DNA of 64,000 nt, taken from positions 62,001-126,000 of the forward strand of contig NZ_JALGRK010000001.1 in assembly GCF_023276655.1 (NCBI RefSeq), read 5' to 3'. How positions within the stretch are numbered: the stretch's first letter is position 1; the number at the start of each line of letters is the position of its first letter. Shown in pieces: positions 62,469-64,000 of this stretch. The position numbers and the translations under genes were made by a program. The notes below the pieces were generated by a model. The model was not told the origin of the DNA, did not search any database, and saw only the letters and a program-made list of their open reading frames with translations. The stretch comes from Olsenella intestinalis. GTDB taxonomy: Bacteria; Actinomycetota; Coriobacteriia; Coriobacteriales; Atopobiaceae.

Positions 62469-64000
62469 CTACTCGTCGTTGTCGCCGCCCGTGGAGGACA
62501 TGGCAGCAGCGCTGTTGTCCTGCGTGCCGGCGACGTCACGCCAGCACCACTCGGTGAAGCGCGGGTGGTCGTAGCCGTTCTCGACCGCGAACGTGAAGGC
62601 CTCGTCGCGGAAGGCGCGCCACTCGGCGATCTTCTCGGCGTACTTCTTGGCGTCCACGAGCTCGAGGGCGTGGGACGCGAGCGCCCAGCGGTCCATCTCG
62701 TTGAGGCGAAGCATGTCGAAGGGCGTGGTGGTGGAGCCCTCCTCCATGTAGCCGTGGACGTGGAAGTTGTCGTGGCCCGGACGGTTGTAGATGAGGCCGT
62801 GGATCGTGTGGGCGTAGGCGTGGAAGGCGAAGAGCACCGGCACGTCCTTGCCGAAGAGCTTGGTGAAGCGGGCGTCGCTGATGGCGGCGTCGTTCTCGTC
62901 GGCGTTCTGGATCGCGAGGAGCTTGACGACGTTGACGAACTTCACCTTGAGGCCCATGTCCTGCAGAGCGTCGGAGGCGGCGAGCATCTCGAGCGTCGGC
63001 ACGTCACCGCAGGTGGCGAGCACGATGTCAGGCTTCTCGCCCGAGGCGCAGTTGCCGGCCCAGGTCCACTCGGCGACACCCTCGGCGAGCTCCTTCTTGG
63101 CGTCGTCGATGGTCTGGAAGGTGGGGGCAGGCTGCTTGCCCGCGAAGATCGCGTTGATCTTGTTCGTGGACTTGTAGGCCTCCTCGCCGACCGCGAGCAG
63201 CATGTTGGCGTCGGCCGGGTAGTAGATCTCGACGACGTGGTCGTTGTGGAAGTTCTTGTTCAGCAGCAGGTCGACGAAGCCGGGGTCCTGGTGCGAGAAG
63301 CCGTTGTGGTCCTGGCGCCAGACGTGGCTGGTGAGCAGGATGTTGAGGCTGGCGATGGGCTTGCGCCAGGGGATGTGGCGCACGGTCGCCTCGAGCCACT
63401 TGGCGTGCTGGTTGACCATGGAGTCGACGACGTGCACGAAGGACTCATAGGTACTCCACACGCCGTGGCGGCCGGTGAGCAGGAAGCCCTCGAGAAGGCC
63501 CTCGCACTGGTGCTCGGAGAGCTGCTCGATGACGGAGCCCGAGCTGGAGAGGAAGGAGTCGTTCTCCTCGTCGCCGTTGAAGCCGGCGTTCCACTGCTTG
63601 TCGGTCAGGCGGTAGGCGGCCTGGAGACGGTTCGAGGCGGTCTCGTCGGGACCGAAGACGCGGAAGTTCGTGAAGTTGAGCTTCATGACGTCGGCGGTGT
63701 ACTGGCCGAAGACGCGCGAGGCCTCGGTCATGCCGTAGCCGTGGCCGTGGCCCTTGACGTCGATCTCGTAGTCGTGGATGTCGGGCAGCTCGAGGTCGGT
63801 GCGCTGGATGCCGCCGTTGGCGTTGGGGTTGGCGCCCAGGCGCAGGTCGCCCTCAGGCATGAACTCGGTGACCTCGGGGCGAAGCGTGCCGTTCTCGTCC
63901 CAGAGCTCCTCGGGCTTGTAGGAGCGCAGCCAGCCGCGGAGCACGCGGAAGTGCTCGTGGGTGTCCTTGGCGCTCACCAGGGGCACCTGGTGCGCACGCC
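62469..64000 (-). CDS. xpk: Phosphoketolase, C-terminal part (runs off the window)
   Basis: About 510 C-terminal residues of a normally roughly 800-aa ThDP enzyme that splits xylulose-5-phosphate (and often fructose-6-phosphate) with phosphate into acetyl-phosphate plus glyceraldehyde-3-phosphate (or erythrose-4-phosphate). The frame is still open at the window edge, reading RAHQVPLVS, a conserved segment. Other hallmarks are [11 protein letters not shown], the ThDP-domain [15 protein letters not shown], and [18 protein letters not shown]. Third positions are very GC-rich, as in highly expressed genes. The active-site N-terminal domain lies outside the window. Confidence 0.93.
   Translation of the reverse strand, partial: RAHQVPLVSAKDTHEHFRVLRGWLRSYKPEELWDENGTLRPEVTEFMPEGDLRLGANPNANGGIQRTDLELPDIHDYEIDVKGHGHGYGMTEASRVFGQYTADVMKLNFTNFRVFGPDETASNRLQAAYRLTDKQWNAGFNGDEENDSFLSSSGSVIEQLSEHQCEGLLEGFLLTGRHGVWSTYESFVHVVDSMVNQHAKWLEATVRHIPWRKPIASLNILLTSHVWRQDHNGFSHQDPGFVDLLLNKNFHNDHVVEIYYPADANMLLAVGEEAYKSTNKINAIFAGKQPAPTFQTIDDAKKELAEGVAEWTWAGNCASGEKPDIVLATCGDVPTLEMLAASDALQDMGLKVKFVNVVKLLAIQNADENDAAISDARFTKLFGKDVPVLFAFHAYAHTIHGLIYNRPGHDNFHVHGYMEEGSTTTPFDMLRLNEMDRWALASHALELVDAKKYAEKIAEWRAFRDEAFTFAVENGYDHPRFTEWCWRDVAGTQDNSAAAMSSTGGDNDE

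Overview
The window looks like chromosomal DNA from a high-GC, anaerobic, Gram-positive actinobacterium, most likely of the Coriobacteriia (Olsenella/Atopobium-like). This is inferred from the strong GC bias, frequent GTG/TTG starts, an oxygen-sensitive class III ribonucleotide reductase, a phosphoketolase pentose route and the overall protein flavour. No rRNA or tRNA gene and no CRISPR array was found.

Left part (1-22969) is accessory. An EcsC-family protein and a two-gene membrane/zinc-ribbon unit lead into a long minus-strand defence island. Its core is McrB, McrC, a small PD-(D/E)XK-like protein, a 1005-aa protein with an HhH-like N-terminus, and a 1613-aa DEAD-box/DUF1998 helicase resembling the Druantia helicase. 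Around it lie a DUF6361 remnant, a PUA/EVE-like HNH endonuclease, and a GIY-YIG/DUF2075 helicase paired with a MazG-like pyrophosphohydrolase.

Middle part (22970-37553) is mostly housekeeping: a CDP-alcohol phosphatidyltransferase, a membrane ferredoxin, nanE, a secreted Gln-rich protein, crcB, a polar amino-acid ABC transporter, nrdD-nrdG with a pair of NrdR boxes and two 70-bp inverted hairpin elements around nrdG, an aminotransferase, a nitroreductase, a PIN/RelB-type toxin-antitoxin pair, a prolyl-tRNA-editing protein and a Cof-type phosphatase.

Region 37554-43068 is a mosaic. It holds an 89-nt stem-closed sequence, a candidate Fst/par-like type I toxin-antitoxin locus (45-codon hydrophobic peptide plus convergent antisense promoter) with a decayed second copy, a 3' fragment of coaX, and an IS21-family element inserted in a J-domain protein gene. 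The 4-bp GATT duplication of the insertion is still visible, and removing the element restores the frame. The 3' end of coaX occurs on both sides of about 4.4 kb, which marks a genomic islet.

Right part (43069-64000) has coaX, an OPT transporter, a complete branched-chain amino-acid operon (leuA-ilvB-ilvN-ilvC-ilvD) that runs into an AAA ATPase and an unusual ACT-ACT-metallo-beta-lactamase protein, and a Val/Leu-rich leader peptide upstream as a likely attenuator. Next come a secreted DUF5648-repeat protein with a remnant of a second copy, then trpF-xylB, a LacI regulator and the 3' part of a phosphoketolase. XylB makes xylulose-5-phosphate and phosphoketolase cleaves it to acetyl-phosphate and glyceraldehyde-3-phosphate, with the LacI protein as the probable switch.

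A 9-mer, GAGAAGAGC, was found by eye at 19 places on the two strands, with about half in the small intergenic fraction. This is far above chance and unexplained.
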